In this document: piece by piece, positions 48,007 to 59,475 of the stretch
How the letters are laid out: each line of letters opens with the position of its first letter
How positions within the stretch are numbered: the first letter of the stretch is position 1
NCBI RefSeq assembly: GCF_000258515.1
Contig: NZ_AJLF01000001.1
Span: 558,001 to 622,000, forward strand
Length of the DNA stretch: 64,000 nt
Direction: 5' to 3'
From: Thermococcus zilligii AN1
Lineage (GTDB): Archaea > Methanobacteriota_B > Thermococci > Thermococcales > Thermococcaceae
Made by a program: the position numbers and the translations under genes
Notes under the pieces: generated by a model
What the model was told of the DNA's origin: nothing
Seen by the model: the letters and a program-made list of their open reading frames with translations, nothing else
Database searches by the model: none

Positions 48007-48985
48007 ACACCTTCCACAGCTCATCTGAGCAGGGCCTGGGGAAGGGCCTCTCCTCGCCGTTTATCACCGCCACCCTCTTCTTCTCCGCCAAAAACTCCCC
48101 TATCACCGCTGCGTTTATCCCCTTAGCTAAGAGCCTTTCAACCGCGAACCTGGCGTGGTCTCTCGGAACGGCCGCGAGAAGGGAGCCCGAGCCTATTAAC
48201 GCCAGGGGGTCAAGACCGTAGAACTCGCAGATCCTGGCGGTTTCCTCCCTGACGGGGATCCTGTCGAGGAATACCCTGAAACCCAGGCCCGATGCATCCG
48301 CCATCTCGTGGAGGCCGTTCGCTATTCCCCCTTCCGTTGGATCGTGCATCGCGTCCGCGAACTCCCGCAGGACCATGGCCTCGGGCAGGACGCTTATGTA
48401 CTCTATCAGGGCCTTCGCCCTCTCCACAAAGCTTTCTCCAAAAACGTTCTTCAGCTCTTCCTCCCTCTCCCGCGCGATTATGGACGTCCCCTCGAGGCCG
48501 GCCCACTTGGTCATCACTATTGCATCCCCAGGCCTGGCCCCGTTGGGGGTAACCAGCTTTCCCCTCTCGACCTCCCCGAGCATCGTTCCGACCACTATCG
48601 GCCTTTTGAGGCCGGAGGTGACCTCCGTATGCCCGCCCACGATGGAAATGCCGAGCTTTTTGGCCTCCCTGTCGATGTCCCCCATAATCCTTACAGGAAG
48701 CTCTCCGTCGGAGTCCTCTGGGAGAAGTATCGTCACCAAAAACCACCTGGGCCTCGCTCCGGAAACGGCTATGTCGTTGGCGTTGACGTGGACGGCGTAA
48801 AAGCCTATGTCCTCGACCGCCCCGGTTATTGGATCGGTTGATGCCACTATTGCCTTATCCCCAAAGGAGATCGCCGCAAAATCTATCCCCGTCCCGGGCC
48901 CCAGAAGAACCCTCTCGTCCTCTGAACCAAGTGTCCTGAAGAGCTTTTCCAGGATTTCGGGCGGAACTTTCCCGGCTGGAAGCAT
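47996..48985 (-). CDS. AIR synthase/HypE-related ATP-binding protein
   Basis: A 329-residue protein of the PurM/HypE/ThiL/SelD fold. The N-terminal half holds GPGTGIDFAAISFGDKAIVA, DIGFYAVHVNANDIAVSGARP and GGHTEVTSGLKRPIVVGTM, the ATP-binding pieces; the second half has DAMHDPTEGGIANGLHEMAD and GSGSLLAAVPRD. The C-terminus lacks the Cys needed for HypE, so it is not a hydrogenase maturation factor of that type. The reaction is unknown; it should phosphorylate an amide or carbonyl substrate. It lies ten bases after a ferritin-like gene in the same operon. Confidence 0.8.
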   Translation of the reverse strand: MLPAGKVPPEILEKLFRTLGSEDERVLLGPGTGIDFAAISFGDKAIVASTDPITGAVEDIGFYAVHVNANDIAVSGARPRWFLVTILLPEDSDGELPVRIMGDIDREAKKLGISIVGGHTEVTSGLKRPIVVGTMLGEVERGKLVTPNGARPGDAIVMTKWAGLEGTSIIAREREEELKNVFGESFVERAKALIEYISVLPEAMVLREFADAMHDPTEGGIANGLHEMADASGLGFRVFLDRIPVREETARICEFYGLDPLALIGSGSLLAAVPRDHARFAVERLLAKGINAAVIGEFLAEKKRVAVINGEERPFPRPCSDELWKVFRE

Positions 48986-48995
48986 GACTCCTCCC

Positions 48996-49412
48996 TCATG
49001 GATCTTTTTTCTGCCGAAGGGAGGAGAGAACTTCCTCTAAATTCCTTGCCCTTTCAAGCCCCGCTTCCGAAAGACCGCGAAGAAGCCCCTTTACTTTTTC
49101 GTCTTCGGTTTTCTCCATCAGGTACTGATAGATTTCGGCGGGATTTTCCCCGGGGAACTCCCGTCTAAAGGTTTCGAAGAGCCTTTCCGCATTCCCAACG
49201 CTTTCCTCGTACATAACCTTGAAAAGCCCGGTTACCCTCTGGTCCCAGACGGCTTCCCCGCTCAGGAGGCGAAGTGTGTTGTACATCTCCGCTTTCTTCA
49301 TCTCCTGGTTGAGGAGGTATGAAAGCAGGGCTCTGTAGTCCAGGCCCCCGATCTCTTCTATCAGCTCCCTGAGCGTTTCCCTTTCCCCCTGCCCGTATCC
49401 GGGTGTGGCCAT
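48996..49412 (-). CDS. ferritin-like helical bundle protein
   Basis: A 138-residue four-helix protein. Helix 1 LDYRALLSYLLNQEMKKAEM, helix 2 DQRVTGLFKVMYEESVGNAER, helix 3 NPAEIYQYLMEKTEDEKVKG and helix 4 SEAGLERARNLEEVL follow the rubrerythrin/ferritin order. Glu residues at positions expected for a diiron site are present, but the ExxH pairs are not, so metal binding is uncertain. It is the first gene of a two-gene operon with the AIR synthase-like protein. ATG 49412 follows GGGTGGTACC. Confidence 0.6.
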   Translation of the reverse strand: MATPGYGQGERETLRELIEEIGGLDYRALLSYLLNQEMKKAEMYNTLRLLSGEAVWDQRVTGLFKVMYEESVGNAERLFETFRREFPGENPAEIYQYLMEKTEDEKVKGLLRGLSEAGLERARNLEEVLSSLRQKKDP

Positions 49413-49487
49413 GGTACCACCCTTAGACTTTTCGGGGTTTAGCCTTATTTCGTTTTCCTCTCCGTTTGAAACAAAAGGGCAAGGCCG

Positions 49488-51260
49488 TCAGACGTAGTAG
49501 TACTCCCCGACCTCCTTCTGCTCCCTGTCCTTGACGCTCCCCTCTTTGTTGGCCCTGGGCCTTCCGGTGTCCGGGTCCCTGCGGAAGGTTATGCCAACGT
49601 TAGACAAGAACCTGTTCATGCCCTCGCGCATTCCCATCGGCGGTAAGGCTCTTCCATGCCTTCCCGGCTCGCCCTCGAAGACTATTAGCCTGTCGCTCAG
49701 GTAATCAACCATCATAACGTCGTGCTCTACTATCAGAGCCGTCTTCTCGTTCTTGGCCATCAGCGAGCGTATGGCCTTTGAAACGGCAAGCCTCTGCTCG
49801 ACGTCGAGGTGAGCTGAGGGCTCGTCGAGGAGGTATATGTCAGCATCCCTGAGCAGGCAGGCCGTTATGGCGACCCTCTGAAGCTCTCCGCCGCTCAGCT
49901 CGTTAACCTGCCTGTCGTAGAGGTCTGGAATGCCGAGCGGGTTGAGGAGCTCGCTCTTGTAGAAGTTGCTCATGAGCTTGCCGGCGTCTATCTTGCTCAG
50001 GAGGTCATAAACGGTCCCCTCGTAGTCCGTCTTGATGTACTGGGGCTTGTAGGAGACGGTCAATGACCAGTTAACTTCGCCCTCAGTGGGCTTCTCAACC
50101 CCGGCGAGCATCTTGACGAAGGTTGTCTTACCTATTCCGTTCGGGCCAACTATGCCAACGACCTCGCCGACGTAAAGCTCTCCCCCTTCGGCCTCAAGCC
50201 TGAATGCCCCGTAGTCCTTCACAAGCCTGGGATACTGGACGAGTACCTCCCCCTCCTGGCTTTTCCTTTCGCTCCTCTTCGTGAACCTTATCTCGAATGG
50301 CCTGAAGCGGATGTTTTCATCGTGGAGATAGCCCTCGAGGAATTCATTTATCCCGTTCCTCGTGCCCTTTGGATGGGAGAATACACCATAAACCCCCGGC
50401 TTTCCGTAGACGACGTGGATTATGTCGCTCATGTAATCAAGAATAGCCAGGTCGTGCTCAACCGTGAGGACGTTCTTTCCGCTTTCGGCGAGCTTCCTTA
50501 TGGTCTTCGCCATCCTGAGCCTCTGCCTTATGTCGAGGTAGCTGGACGGCTCGTCGAAGAAGTAGAAGTGGGCGTCCCTTAGCAAAGCGGCCGCTATGGC
50601 AACCCTCTGAAGCTCACCGCCCGAGAGCTGTTCTATGTCCCTGTCAAGGACGTTTTCAAGCTCGAGCTCCTTGACGACCTCCTCGAACTTTCCGGTCTCG
50701 TCAGCTTTCTTGAGCAGATCCCTCACCTTTCCCTTCACGGCCTTCGGGATGAGGTCGACGTACTGCGGCTTGACCACGGGCTTGATTTCCCTGTTCTTGA
50801 GCTTTTCAAAGTAGTTCTGAAGCTCGTTGCCGCGGAAGGCTTTGATGACTGCATCCCAGGAGTCATTGTCCCCGCAAAGGTTCGGGAGGAGCTGGCCGGA
50901 GAGTATCTTAACGGCCGTTGTCTTACCGGTTCCGTTGGGCCCGAGAACGCCAACGACCATGCCCTCCTTCACAACCGGGAGGCGGTAGAGGACGAAGGAG
51001 TTTATGCCGTAGCGGTGGACGCAGTCCTCCTCGAGTTGCTCCGGCAGGTTAACGATGGTTATTGCATTGAAGGGGCATTTGTGAACGCAGATTCCACAGC
51101 CGGTGCAGCTCGCCTCCTGGATGATTGGCTTATGTTTCTCCTCGTCTATGATTATCGCCTCACCGCCCATTCGGTTGACGGGACAGACCCTCTCACACAG
51201 GAAGTGCCCGCATTTGTCGGGATTGCACTTGTCGTAATCGATGACCGCTATTCTTGCCAT
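49488..51260 (-). CDS. abce1: ribosome recycling ATPase ABCE1 (RLI)
   Basis: A 590-residue ABCE1. Two 4Fe-4S clusters at the N-terminus are marked by YDKCNPDKCGHFLCERVCPV and CTGCGICVHKCPF. The first ATPase has GPNGTGKTTAVKIL, signature QLSGGELQRVAIA and Walker B FFDEPSSYLD; the second has GPNGIGKTTFVKML, ELSGGELQRVAIT and LLDEPSAHLD. A hinge region joins them. ABCE1 splits the 70S ribosome after termination and is essential in archaea. ATG 51260 follows GGTGGTGAGA. It is divergent from tiaS. Confidence 0.97.
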   Translation of the reverse strand: MARIAVIDYDKCNPDKCGHFLCERVCPVNRMGGEAIIIDEEKHKPIIQEASCTGCGICVHKCPFNAITIVNLPEQLEEDCVHRYGINSFVLYRLPVVKEGMVVGVLGPNGTGKTTAVKILSGQLLPNLCGDNDSWDAVIKAFRGNELQNYFEKLKNREIKPVVKPQYVDLIPKAVKGKVRDLLKKADETGKFEEVVKELELENVLDRDIEQLSGGELQRVAIAAALLRDAHFYFFDEPSSYLDIRQRLRMAKTIRKLAESGKNVLTVEHDLAILDYMSDIIHVVYGKPGVYGVFSHPKGTRNGINEFLEGYLHDENIRFRPFEIRFTKRSERKSQEGEVLVQYPRLVKDYGAFRLEAEGGELYVGEVVGIVGPNGIGKTTFVKMLAGVEKPTEGEVNWSLTVSYKPQYIKTDYEGTVYDLLSKIDAGKLMSNFYKSELLNPLGIPDLYDRQVNELSGGELQRVAITACLLRDADIYLLDEPSAHLDVEQRLAVSKAIRSLMAKNEKTALIVEHDVMMVDYLSDRLIVFEGEPGRHGRALPPMGMREGMNRFLSNVGITFRRDPDTGRPRANKEGSVKDREQKEVGEYYYV

Positions 51261-51315
51261 TCTCACCACCGGGCTTAGCTGGGGCGGGCTCTTTTAAAGG
51301 CTTGCGGGCGGTTGA

Positions 51316-51323
51316 TTTTTAAA
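51316..51323 (+). promoter_or_regulatory. TATA box of tiaS (leaderless)
   Basis: TTTTTAAA is centred about 26 bases before ATG 51345, which supports a leaderless start there instead of the longer reading from 51312. Confidence 0.45.
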
Positions 51324-51344
51324 CCCAACCTCGACCCTCTTTCG

Positions 51345-52649
51345 ATGATAATCCACATCGGAATAGACGACACAGACTCACCCAACGGCATGTGCACAAC
51401 CTACCTCGGGGCCCTCCTCTACAGGGAACTGTCCAGGTTAGCCGAACCTCTGGACCTCCCGAGGCTTATAAGGCTCAACCCCAACATTCCCTACAAGACG
51501 AGGGGAAACGGGGCAGTTGCCATGAGCTTTGAAGCCGGGGAAGAGCTAATCCCCGACATCAAGGACACAGTCCTTTTCTACGTGAGCCAGCTGGCCGATT
51601 TTGAGCACGAGAACACCCACCCGGGTGTTGTCTTTTTTGAGGGCGAGATCCCGGAGGAGTTGAGGGCGTTTTCCCTTAAAGCTTTGAGAGAGCACGTTAC
51701 CATCGAAGAGGCCGAGAGAGTTGCCGGAGATGTTGGGGCCGAGTACTTCAAGTTCAAGCTCGGCAGGGGGATTATAGGCTCCCTCGCGGCGATAGGCTAT
51801 CCCCTCGAGAGGTTCACCTATGAACTCCTGGCCTACCGCGAGCCCGAAAACTGGGGGAAGCCGAGGGGAGTGAACCTGGAGAGCGTTTTTTTGGCGGACA
51901 GATGGGCTTACCCCTTCAGCTACGACAACGTTGACCCCCAGAAGGGAACAGTCCTCATAACGCCGCACGGCAAGGACCCCGTTCTTGTAGGTATCAGGGG
52001 AATCGAGGGGGCCAGAGTCCTTCAGGTCTTTGAGATGGTTGAGTTCGAAGAGCCCGTCGCTTTCTACCAGCTTTACAAGACCAACCAGAACACGGACGAC
52101 CACTTAGTTCCGAAGAAAATAGGCGAGCTCAAACTCTACGACAATGCCGTCGTTCGCGGTAAGGTCGCTTCGCCCTACTGGGAGCGCGGGAGGCACGTTT
52201 TCTTCGAGCTCGAGGATGACACCGGAAAAATCAGGGTGGCGGCCTTCGAGCCCACCAAGAGGTTCCGCAACTACGTGAGAAAGCTCCTCCCAGGTGATGA
52301 GATCATAGCCGCCGGGGGCGTTAAGGAGCACGGGGGCGTTCTAACGCTCAACCTCGAGAAGTTTTACCCTGTTAAACTCGTCCCCAAAATCGGGTATGAA
52401 AAGCCCAAATGTCCCAGGTGTGGCGGGACGATGAAGAGCAAGGGCGATTACTTCAAATGCAAACGCTGTGACTTCAGAATGCCCAAAGAGCTCACGCCCA
52501 TTGAGGTTCCGCGCGATCTGGAAAGGAAAATCTACGAGGTTCCGCCCGATGCAAGAAAGCACCTCTCCAGGCCACTTGTTCTTCCCGGTGGGGAGGAGGT
52601 ACTGTTGGAGGCCCTCTGTAAAGGCCACAATGGAAATGAACAGCTGTGA
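51345..52649 (+). CDS. tiaS: tRNA(Ile2) 2-agmatinylcytidine synthetase
   Basis: A 434-residue TiaS. It starts [20 protein letters not shown], the conserved N-terminal motif, continues with the kinase-like region ([37 protein letters not shown]), an OB fold ([20 protein letters not shown] and [16 protein letters not shown]) and a zinc ribbon [20 protein letters not shown]. TiaS attaches agmatine to C34 of tRNA-Ile(CAU), so it reads AUA; this is archaea-specific and essential. Start ATG 51345 fits a leaderless mRNA. The sequence in the same frame after the stop also encodes protein-like sequence, described separately. Confidence 0.95.
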   Translation: MIIHIGIDDTDSPNGMCTTYLGALLYRELSRLAEPLDLPRLIRLNPNIPYKTRGNGAVAMSFEAGEELIPDIKDTVLFYVSQLADFEHENTHPGVVFFEGEIPEELRAFSLKALREHVTIEEAERVAGDVGAEYFKFKLGRGIIGSLAAIGYPLERFTYELLAYREPENWGKPRGVNLESVFLADRWAYPFSYDNVDPQKGTVLITPHGKDPVLVGIRGIEGARVLQVFEMVEFEEPVAFYQLYKTNQNTDDHLVPKKIGELKLYDNAVVRGKVASPYWERGRHVFFELEDDTGKIRVAAFEPTKRFRNYVRKLLPGDEIIAAGGVKEHGGVLTLNLEKFYPVKLVPKIGYEKPKCPRCGGTMKSKGDYFKCKRCDFRMPKELTPIEVPRDLERKIYEVPPDARKHLSRPLVLPGGEEVLLEALCKGHNGNEQL

Positions 52650-52830
52650 GAGGGGTTTGAGTTCTTGAAGAACCCGGTCTCTCTCGGGACTCTACGACAT
52701 GAACTTCACTCAGAAGGCCCGATCGGGACTGATATTGCGGCTCTCCTGCTGGTATGTTCCTAATGCTGGCCATGGTCGTCGGAGCCCTGATGTTCCAGGA
52801 AAAGCTTGGGCCATTCAATACCGTTTTAAA
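52650..52830 (+). pseudogene. decayed membrane-protein fragment
   Basis: Directly after the tiaS stop, in the same frame, the bases encode EGFEFLKNPVSLGTLRHELH and then SEGPIGTDIAALLLV, before a stop. Shifting one frame at about 52753 continues it as MFLMLAMVVGALMFQEKLGP and FNTVL. Read together they look like one hydrophobic protein end with a transmembrane helix. No start, binding site or intact frame is present, and the last part overlaps the TATA box of the next gene. I take it as a remnant of a transporter or other membrane protein, family unknown. Confidence 0.45.
52823..52830 (+). promoter_or_regulatory. TATA box of NSUN-type methyltransferase gene (leaderless)
   Basis: GTTTTAAA is centred about 26 bases before ATG 52852; no ribosome binding site is seen. 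This rules out a longer N-terminus from 52699. Confidence 0.5.
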
Positions 52831-52851
52831 CCCTGCCCCAAACTCACGACC

Positions 52852-53781
52852 ATGCTCGAAAAGCTCTTCAGCCTCGGCTACTCTAAGACTTTCGCTGAAA
52901 GATATTACGAGCTCTGGGGGGAGAGGGCCTTAGCGATTGCCGAGGCAATGGAAAAGCCCCTGCCGAGGTGCTTCCGCGTTAATACCCTCCGCATCGAGGT
53001 GCCGAAGCTCACCAAGCTCCTCAACAAGAAGGGCTTCCAGTTTAAGCGGGTCCCCTGGGCCCGGGAAGGTTTCTGCCTCACCCGCGAGCCCTTCGCGGTA
53101 ACATCGACGCCCGAATACCTGAGCGGCCTCCTCTACATCCAGGAGGCGAGCTCGATGTATCCGCCCGTGGCTCTGGAACCAAAACCCGGCGAGACCGTTG
53201 CAGATATGGCGGCGGCGCCCGGAGGAAAGACGAGCTACCTCGCCCAGCTGATGGAGAATAAAGGGATAATCTACGCCTTTGACGTGGGGGAGGACAGGTT
53301 GAAGGAGACCAGGCTTAACCTTTCCCGCCTCGGCGTTACGAACACGGTTCTCTTCCACAGCTCTTCCCTTCACATAGAAGAGCTCGGCGTTGAGTTCGAC
53401 AAAATCCTTCTCGATGCGCCGTGCACCGGCTCCGGAACGATACACAAGAACCCCGAGAGGAAGGCCAACAGGACGATGGAGGACGTTAAGTTCTGCCAGG
53501 GTCTGCAGATGAAGCTCCTTGAGAAGGGTTTGAGCGTGCTTAAGAGGGGCGGAATCCTCGTTTACTCAACCTGCTCCCTTGAGCCTGAAGAGAACGAGTT
53601 CGTTATCCAGTGGGTTCTCGATAACTTCGAGGTAGAACTGCTCCCGCTCCGCCACGGCGAGCCGGCCTTAACCAGGCCCTTTGGAATCGGGCTGAGTGAA
53701 GAGATAGCGAAGGCGAGGCGCTTCTACCCCGACAGGCACGGGACGAGCGGCTTCTTCGTTGCGAAGATCAAAAAGCTCTGA
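52852..53781 (+). CDS. RsmB/NOP (NSUN) family RNA m5C methyltransferase
   Basis: A 309-residue SAM-dependent cytosine-5 RNA methyltransferase. Motifs in order: FRVNTLRIEVPKLTKLL (RNA-binding lead), YIQEASSMYPPVAL, SAM motif I ADMAAAPGGKTSYLAQL (about residue 119), IYAFDVGEDRLKETRLNLSR, the catalytic DAPCTGSGTIHKNPE (Pro-Cys, motif IV, about 190) and YSTCSLEPEENE (second Cys, motif VI, about 245). It should methylate C5 of cytidine in rRNA or tRNA; which site is not clear. The start ATG 52852 is set by its TATA box. It ends one base from the convergent gene. Confidence 0.9.
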   Translation: MLEKLFSLGYSKTFAERYYELWGERALAIAEAMEKPLPRCFRVNTLRIEVPKLTKLLNKKGFQFKRVPWAREGFCLTREPFAVTSTPEYLSGLLYIQEASSMYPPVALEPKPGETVADMAAAPGGKTSYLAQLMENKGIIYAFDVGEDRLKETRLNLSRLGVTNTVLFHSSSLHIEELGVEFDKILLDAPCTGSGTIHKNPERKANRTMEDVKFCQGLQMKLLEKGLSVLKRGGILVYSTCSLEPEENEFVIQWVLDNFEVELLPLRHGEPALTRPFGIGLSEEIAKARRFYPDRHGTSGFFVAKIKKL

Positions 53782-53782
53782 G

Positions 53783-54760
53783 TCAGTCCTTAGATTCCCT
53801 GGCGAGCTTTTCCTCGATTTCCCTGAGCTTTTTAAGGACGTCCCCGCTCAGGTGCTTCTCCAGCTCTTCCCTGGCGGCCTTCGCCAGCTCAAACTTTGAG
53901 TCATATTTCCCGAGGGACGTCCAGGGTATCTTCTTGCCTTCAACGAAGACGTCTATGTCGCAGAGCCTCTTGTAGCTATGGTATTCAATCCCCTTGAGGA
54001 GGAACTTGACGCGCTCGGGCTTCTCCCAGGTCAGGAGCTTGAGCTTGTAGACCGGAACGCGCATGAAGGGCCTGGGATAGTCCCAGTCCCATCCCTCTCC
54101 CACGACGAAGCCGAGGTCAAGGTCTTCGATCACCATCATGAGCCTCGCTATGTTCTCCTCGTAGCGCTTCTCCGTGTCGTATACCTTGATTGTAAGCTCG
54201 TTCCACTCCGGGAGGAGCTTGAAGAGAAGCAGAGGCGCGTCGGTGCTGAGCTCGCGGTAAACCCGGAGGAAGCCCCTCCGTATCAGCACGGCCCCCTCGA
54301 TTTCCTCCGGCCCAATTGGGCCGCTGAGTCTTTTCCTCGTGATTCCAATGACCGTATCGCCGGCTTCGCCCTCATCGAGGGCATCTCTGAAGGACATCAC
54401 TTCTCCGCCGTACTTTTCGGCTATGAGTCTCAGGGCTTCCTCAACCTTCTCCGGGACGCGGAGGAATATGAGCGTGCTCTCCACGTGAACCCTCTCCACG
54501 GGGAGGTTCCGGTTTATCACGGTGCTTATGACGTGTGCTGCCCCGTGCTTTATCAGGAACCCCGTCCTGGGCGGGAGGGTCTTCTTTATCCACTCATCGG
54601 TGACGAACAGAAGCGTCTCGAACTCGTTGCTCCCCCTTATCGCCTCCTCCGTCGGTATTTCCCCGACGGAGAATATCTCTCCTATCGCCTTCTTCACCTC
54701 TTCCGGGTGGGCCGTCCTGAGGAAAATTATGGAAGGCCCGAAGCGCATAAACCTCATCAC
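53783..54760 (-). CDS. protein of unknown function
   Basis: A 325-residue soluble alpha/beta protein. Segments such as SIIFLRTAHPEEVKKAIGEI, HVISTVINRNLPVERVHVES and TLIFLRVPEKVEEALRLIAE suggest repeated ferredoxin-like folds in the first 160 residues. A middle part reads RKRLSGPIGPEEIEGAVLIRRG, and the C-terminal third is acidic and helical. I recognise no family. It starts with an ATGA overlap with the phosphoesterase gene upstream (start 54760; ATG 54748 is an alternative preceded by GAGG), so the two form an operon. Confidence 0.55.
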   Translation of the reverse strand: MMRFMRFGPSIIFLRTAHPEEVKKAIGEIFSVGEIPTEEAIRGSNEFETLLFVTDEWIKKTLPPRTGFLIKHGAAHVISTVINRNLPVERVHVESTLIFLRVPEKVEEALRLIAEKYGGEVMSFRDALDEGEAGDTVIGITRKRLSGPIGPEEIEGAVLIRRGFLRVYRELSTDAPLLLFKLLPEWNELTIKVYDTEKRYEENIARLMMVIEDLDLGFVVGEGWDWDYPRPFMRVPVYKLKLLTWEKPERVKFLLKGIEYHSYKRLCDIDVFVEGKKIPWTSLGKYDSKFELAKAAREELEKHLSGDVLKKLREIEEKLARESKD

Positions 54761-55329
54761 AGGCCCCTCCGGAGCTTGTAACCTCTATCAATATCGGTTC
54801 CAGCGGGGTAGTCAATCCTTACAATCCTTCCGCTGGGGAGGAAGAGGAAGTTAACGCCGGGGACCGCGTTCAGCCCCTTTGGAATGGCCCTGAAGTTATG
54901 ACCGTAGAGCCTGAAGTCCGCCTCAACACCGGCGACGTCTTCCCAGGTGTGCCCGAGGGCCAGCTTCACTCCCTCCATTTCCACAACGGTGCCGGGCTCA
55001 ACGACGGTATCACCAAAGAACTCTCTAACTGTCTCATGGTCATCTTCGTTGCCCGGGACGATGTAAAGAATGGAACCGGAGTGTTTCAGGATTCTCGCCA
55101 GTTTCCTGAGCCCTGCCCTGTAAATGGGGAGCATTTCGGGCTTCCTCTCCAGCTTGACGTTGTCCACCAGGTCGCCCGTGTGGACGATTGCCTCCGGCTT
55201 AAACTCGTCAATCAGCTTCCTGATAAAGGGGTAAACGCTCTCCGGCGTGTCACCTATGTGCATGAGGAGCGTTTCCCCCGAGGAAGAGCGGAGTTTTTTG
55301 AGCCTTCTCCTTCCCAGGAACCCCAGCAT
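54757..55329 (-). CDS. YfcE/MJ0936-like metallophosphatase
   Basis: A 190-residue small calcineurin-like phosphatase. Motifs: LLMHIGDTPES (Asp; the usual DxH reads GDT, so motif I is unusual), VHTGDLVDN, VPGNEDDHETV (GNED in place of GNHD), ALGHTWEDV and LYGHNFRAIP. The pattern resembles the YfcE/MJ0936 group, where GNCD/GNED forms occur. Substrate unknown. The first 20 residues are basic. It precedes a gene of unknown function, overlapping it by four bases. Confidence 0.7.
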   Translation of the reverse strand: MLGFLGRRRLKKLRSSSGETLLMHIGDTPESVYPFIRKLIDEFKPEAIVHTGDLVDNVKLERKPEMLPIYRAGLRKLARILKHSGSILYIVPGNEDDHETVREFFGDTVVEPGTVVEMEGVKLALGHTWEDVAGVEADFRLYGHNFRAIPKGLNAVPGVNFLFLPSGRIVRIDYPAGTDIDRGYKLRRGL

Positions 55330-55419
55330 TGCGGAAGCACCTTAGTGTGCTATGTTAGACGTAAGAGGCTTTAAAGGTTCCCCCGGAAGAAAGTCCGCGG
55401 GATTAAAAAGGAAAGCGCT

Positions 55420-57470
<2,051 letters not shown>

Positions 57471-57564
57471 ACTCCCGCCGTATCAAGGTTATCGCGGTGG
57501 TTAAAAAGTTTTGGACGGGAAACGTTAAAAGTTTCCCCCCTAAATCGGGGCGGGAGTTAGGGTG

Positions 57565-59475
57565 ATGGAGTACTTCCCCTACGAGACCCTCAGGCCCCAT
57601 CAGAGGGAGTTCATAGAGCTCGTTAACGAAGCGGTTAGAAGAGGTAGTAACCTGATAATTGAAGCCCCCACGGGCTTTGGAAAGACAATCAGCGTTCTGG
57701 CGGGCGTTTTACCCTATGCAAAGGAGGCGGGCTACAAGGTTCTTTATCTTGCCAGAACCCACAGGCAGATGGATCGGGTCATAGAAGAGCTTAAGGAGAT
57801 AAACAAAAAGACTCCAGTTTCTGGAGTCGAGCTCAGGAGCAGAAAAGAGCTCTGCCTCCACAACTACCTTGTAGAGTACACCAGCGACGCATACACTGCC
57901 ATGGTCGTCTGTAAGAACCTGAAGAAAAGCGGGAAGTGCCAGTTCTACGAGAACGAGAAAAAGAAAAGAGAGGAGTTCGAAGAGGTCGCGAAGTTCTTTC
58001 TGAGTGGGCCGGCCCACCCGGTGGAGATACTGGATTACGCGGAAACCCTTGAGTTATGCCCCTACGACCTTACCCGGAAGGTAGCGGAGAAAGCCGACGT
58101 TATCGTGGCCAGCTACCTCTACATGATCTCACCGGGGATAAGGGAGGCGTTTTTGGAGGGCCTGGGACTCACGTACTCGGACCTGATAGTGATCTTCGAC
58201 GAGGCCCACAACCTGCCGGATCAGGCTATCTCGGCGCTAAGCGACAGCATAAGTATCCACACGGTAAACCGCGCCATAAAGGAGGCTGAGGAATACAGGG
58301 AGCACGAGATAGCCAACTTCCTCAGCATCTTCGGGAAAGGGCTGGAGTTGCTTTACTCGGAGAAATTCTCGGACAGGGAAGTCACGGAGGTGCCCCTATC
58401 CCCGGAGAGCATCTTTGCCCATCCTATGAACGTCCTCGGGATTGATGCACGCCGTCTGATAAAGACCCTTAACGGGATGGTAACCGTGGGGGACTCCATA
58501 AGGGAAGACAGGATCGAGAAAAACCAGCCGCCCAGAAGTTACATCGGTAGGGTCGGTGAATTTCTACTTCTCTGGTTTTCCCTGATCGGCAGGGACGACT
58601 ACCTGTTTTTGATGGGCAGAGAAAAGGGCCTGAGCCTTGAACTGGTTGCCCTTGACCCGTCGAAGGCCCTGACATTTGTGAGAGATGTTAAGAGCGCAAT
58701 CTTCATGTCCGGAACGTTAACTCCCCTGGAGGCCTTCAGGGACGTTATGGGAATTGAGAACTCAATGCTGAAGAAGTTCCCGAGGATGGTGAAGCGGGAG
58801 AACGCACTGGTTCTCGTTGCAAGGGACGTCTCCACGAGGGGGGAGGAGCGGTCTCTCCAGGTTTACAGAAGGATGGTGGACTACATCGTCGAGGCTGTGA
58901 AGATAATACCGAAGAACGTCGGCGTCTTCACGGCTTCCTACGAAGTCCTCCAGGGACTTCTCTCAGCCAATCTCCAGGTGAAGCTGGAGGAAACTGGAAA
59001 GGCCGTCTTTATCGAGAAGCAGGGCGCTTCCTCAAAGGAGAACGACCTCCTTGTTGCCCAGTTCAAAGCACATTCCAAAACCAATGGGGCCGTTCTGCTT
59101 GGGGTTATGGGCGGCAGAAACAGCGAGGGGCAGGACTACAGCGGGGACGAGATGAACGGCGTCGTCCTGGTCGGTCTTCCGTATGCGAGGCCAACGCCCA
59201 GAACCGAGGCCCAGGTGAGGTACTTCGAAGCAAAGTTCCCGGGCAAGGGGAGATACTACGGCTATTATTTACCAGCCCACAGAAAGCTCGTTCAGGCTGC
59301 CGGGAGGGTCCATCGTTCAGCAGAGGAGAGGGGCTCTATAATAATCCTCGACTACCGCGCTCTCTGGGAGAACGTGAGAAAAGACCTCCCGGACTGGCTC
59401 GCGGAGGACATGAAGCCAGTTGATCTGGCTAAGATGAGGCTCTACCTCAAAAAGTTCTGGGCTAACGCAGGGTGA
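57565..59475 (+). CDS. xpd: XPD/Rad3 family iron-sulfur helicase
   Basis: A 636-residue SF2 helicase. Motif I is IIEAPTGFGKTISVLAGVLP (about residue 33), Ia LYLARTHRQMDRVIEEL, II IVIFDEAHNLPDQ (DEAH), III FMSGTLTPLEAF, V GRNSEGQDYSGDEMNGVVLVG and VI QAAGRVHRSAEERG. Four Cys between motifs I and II (KELCLHN, VVCKNLK, KCQFYEN, ELCPYDL) bind the 4Fe-4S cluster. Archaeal XPD unwinds 5'-3' in repair. ATG 57565 follows GGGAGTTAGGGTG. Its end overlaps the convergent gene by 14 bases. Confidence 0.94.
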   Translation: MEYFPYETLRPHQREFIELVNEAVRRGSNLIIEAPTGFGKTISVLAGVLPYAKEAGYKVLYLARTHRQMDRVIEELKEINKKTPVSGVELRSRKELCLHNYLVEYTSDAYTAMVVCKNLKKSGKCQFYENEKKKREEFEEVAKFFLSGPAHPVEILDYAETLELCPYDLTRKVAEKADVIVASYLYMISPGIREAFLEGLGLTYSDLIVIFDEAHNLPDQAISALSDSISIHTVNRAIKEAEEYREHEIANFLSIFGKGLELLYSEKFSDREVTEVPLSPESIFAHPMNVLGIDARRLIKTLNGMVTVGDSIREDRIEKNQPPRSYIGRVGEFLLLWFSLIGRDDYLFLMGREKGLSLELVALDPSKALTFVRDVKSAIFMSGTLTPLEAFRDVMGIENSMLKKFPRMVKRENALVLVARDVSTRGEERSLQVYRRMVDYIVEAVKIIPKNVGVFTASYEVLQGLLSANLQVKLEETGKAVFIEKQGASSKENDLLVAQFKAHSKTNGAVLLGVMGGRNSEGQDYSGDEMNGVVLVGLPYARPTPRTEAQVRYFEAKFPGKGRYYGYYLPAHRKLVQAAGRVHRSAEERGSIIILDYRALWENVRKDLPDWLAEDMKPVDLAKMRLYLKKFWANAG

